This document shows, piece after piece, positions 5,701 to 6,004 of a stretch of 6,004 nucleotides of DNA (positions are counted from its first letter, which is position 1; every line of letters begins with the position of its first letter). Source of the DNA: Spirochaetia bacterium (GTDB lineage: Bacteria; Spirochaetota; UBA12135); NCBI GenBank assembly GCA_003497555.1, contig DNNS01000360.1:1-6004 (forward strand), in the 5' to 3' direction. The translations under genes and the position numbers were made by a program. The notes under the pieces are model-generated. The model worked only from the letters and a program-made list of their open reading frames with translations. It did not search any database and was not told the origin of the DNA.

Positions 5701-5758
5701 GCTGTACAGGTATTATCGGCTGCTGCATGGATAAAATTTCATCTATTGCCTTAATCAT
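5651..5758 (-). CDS. Doubtful 35-codon ORF overlapping the M16 start
   Basis: A short minus-strand frame starts at ATG 5758 with MIKAIDEILSMQQPIIPV and ends at a TGA at 5651-5653, overlapping the first 50 nt of the M16 gene in another frame. Its first half reads like an ordinary amphipathic helix, but there is no Shine-Dalgarno site, and the second half is simply the M16 start read out of frame. It could be a leader ORF coupled to the M16 gene, a remnant of an older gene, or chance. I do not recognise it and consider chance at least as likely. Confidence 0.2.
   Translation of the reverse strand: MIKAIDEILSMQQPIIPVQHENRQICFPSRIIQWR
5712..5717 (-). promoter_or_regulatory. Candidate -10 box before the M16 gene
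   Basis: On the minus strand GATAAT (five of six matches to TATAAT) ends 11 nt before the M16 ATG, which predicts a leader of only about 5 nt. The string ATAATACCTGTACAGCATG resembles ATAATACTGTTCATG before the CHAD gene. No -35 box is obvious. Confidence 0.35.
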
Positions 5759-5764
5759 ATGATT
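5753..5764. promoter_or_regulatory. 12-bp perfect palindrome upstream of the M16 gene
   Basis: AATCATATGATT is its own reverse complement and lies about 53-64 nt upstream of the M16 start codon. Position and symmetry would fit a repressor or activator site for the minus-strand operon, but AT-rich DNA makes such palindromes by chance quite often. Confidence 0.3.
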
Positions 5765-5892
5765 TAAAATAAATAATTAAAGGATCCTGCACACACGGAG
5801 AAAATGATATATTCAACAGATATTTTTGCTGGAAATATTGGAGTATTATGAATTTCCGTATATGTTCAGATTTTAAATTTTAAAAATAGCAT
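5765..5892. other. AT-rich gene-free stretch
   Basis: I see no supported gene here. It holds a weak ATATTT/AAATAT hairpin (5820-5838) and an 11-codon plus-strand frame at 5848-5883 preceded by GGAG at short spacing, which I do not call as a gene. It separates the M16 upstream region from the terminal inverted repeat. Confidence 0.5.
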
Positions 5893-6000
5893 GGAAAATA
5901 AATAACCGCAGAGCAGCAAACGCATAAGCAAGCCACGCTGAGAGGCCGAGTGTACTGAACAACGAATTCGCTGCGTGCTGGTACTCTGCAGTTAAATTTT
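5893..6000. repeat. Third imperfect inverted repeat, taaccgcagag/ctctgcagtta type
   Basis: The left end (about 5902-5923, aataaccgcagagcagcaaa) pairs imperfectly with the right end (about 5971-5997, tgcgtgctggtactctgcagttaaat). The interior of about 50 nt contains gaggccgag and cgaattcg but no clear gene. The right flank gttaaatttt is identical to that of the repeat at 214-330, and the left flank ggaaaata resembles agaaaata before that repeat. The arms carry the CGCAGAG word of the repeat at 75-160. It therefore seems to be a degenerate member of the same group. It reaches close to the window end, so its true boundary is uncertain. Confidence 0.65.
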
Positions 6001-6004
6001 TCCT

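Noticed and set aside
5848..5883. 11-codon plus-strand ORF preceded by GGAG
   Set aside because: The spacing of 4 nt is short, the peptide is too small to judge, and no gene follows that it could lead.

Overview
The window holds two convergent, tightly packed gene groups flanked by repeat-rich, gene-free DNA. The organism cannot be named from the sequence. A lipoprotein with a lipobox, moderate G+C with many long A/T runs, and 9-nt-periodic inverted repeats between genes suggest a Gram-negative environmental bacterium, possibly from an under-sampled phylum. That is inference only.

Layout. Positions 1-590 carry no convincing gene. A 25-nt sequence occurs twice, 180 nt apart, with an imperfect inverted repeat downstream of each copy: CGCAGAG-type arms at 75-160 and CACGAAG-type arms at 214-330. 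An AT-rich stretch follows with three perfect TATAAT hexamers. The plus-strand pair is a CHAD-domain protein (591-1595) and, overlapping it by 8 nt, a stand-alone HD protein of the type found at the C-terminus of Ppx/GppA exopolyphosphatases (1588-2226). Only 21 nt separate it from the minus-strand group. In transcription order that group is a two-domain M16 zinc peptidase (5700-3103), peptide deformylase (3167-2616, overlapping the peptidase gene by 65 nt) and a small lipoprotein with a pilin-like globular part (2619-2248, ATGA overlap). Positions 5701-6004 are gene-free: a promoter-like box, a palindrome, a doubtful 35-codon ORF and a third inverted repeat.

Functionally, the plus-strand pair looks like a small polyphosphate-related module: CHAD proteins are known polyphosphate-granule binders, and the HD partner resembles the exopolyphosphatase C-terminal half without its catalytic actin-fold half. 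The minus-strand group combines a protease, N-terminal deformylation of new proteins and an envelope lipoprotein; their overlaps imply coupled expression, not necessarily a shared pathway.

Most worth a second look are the shared 9-nt geometry of the repeats, the ATAATAC-(C)TGT-CATG-like sequence before the first gene of each operon (possible leaderless or near-leaderless starts), the CHAD plus HD pair, the pilin-like lipoprotein and the 65-nt overlap. Nothing here is firmly a new defence or mobile system.
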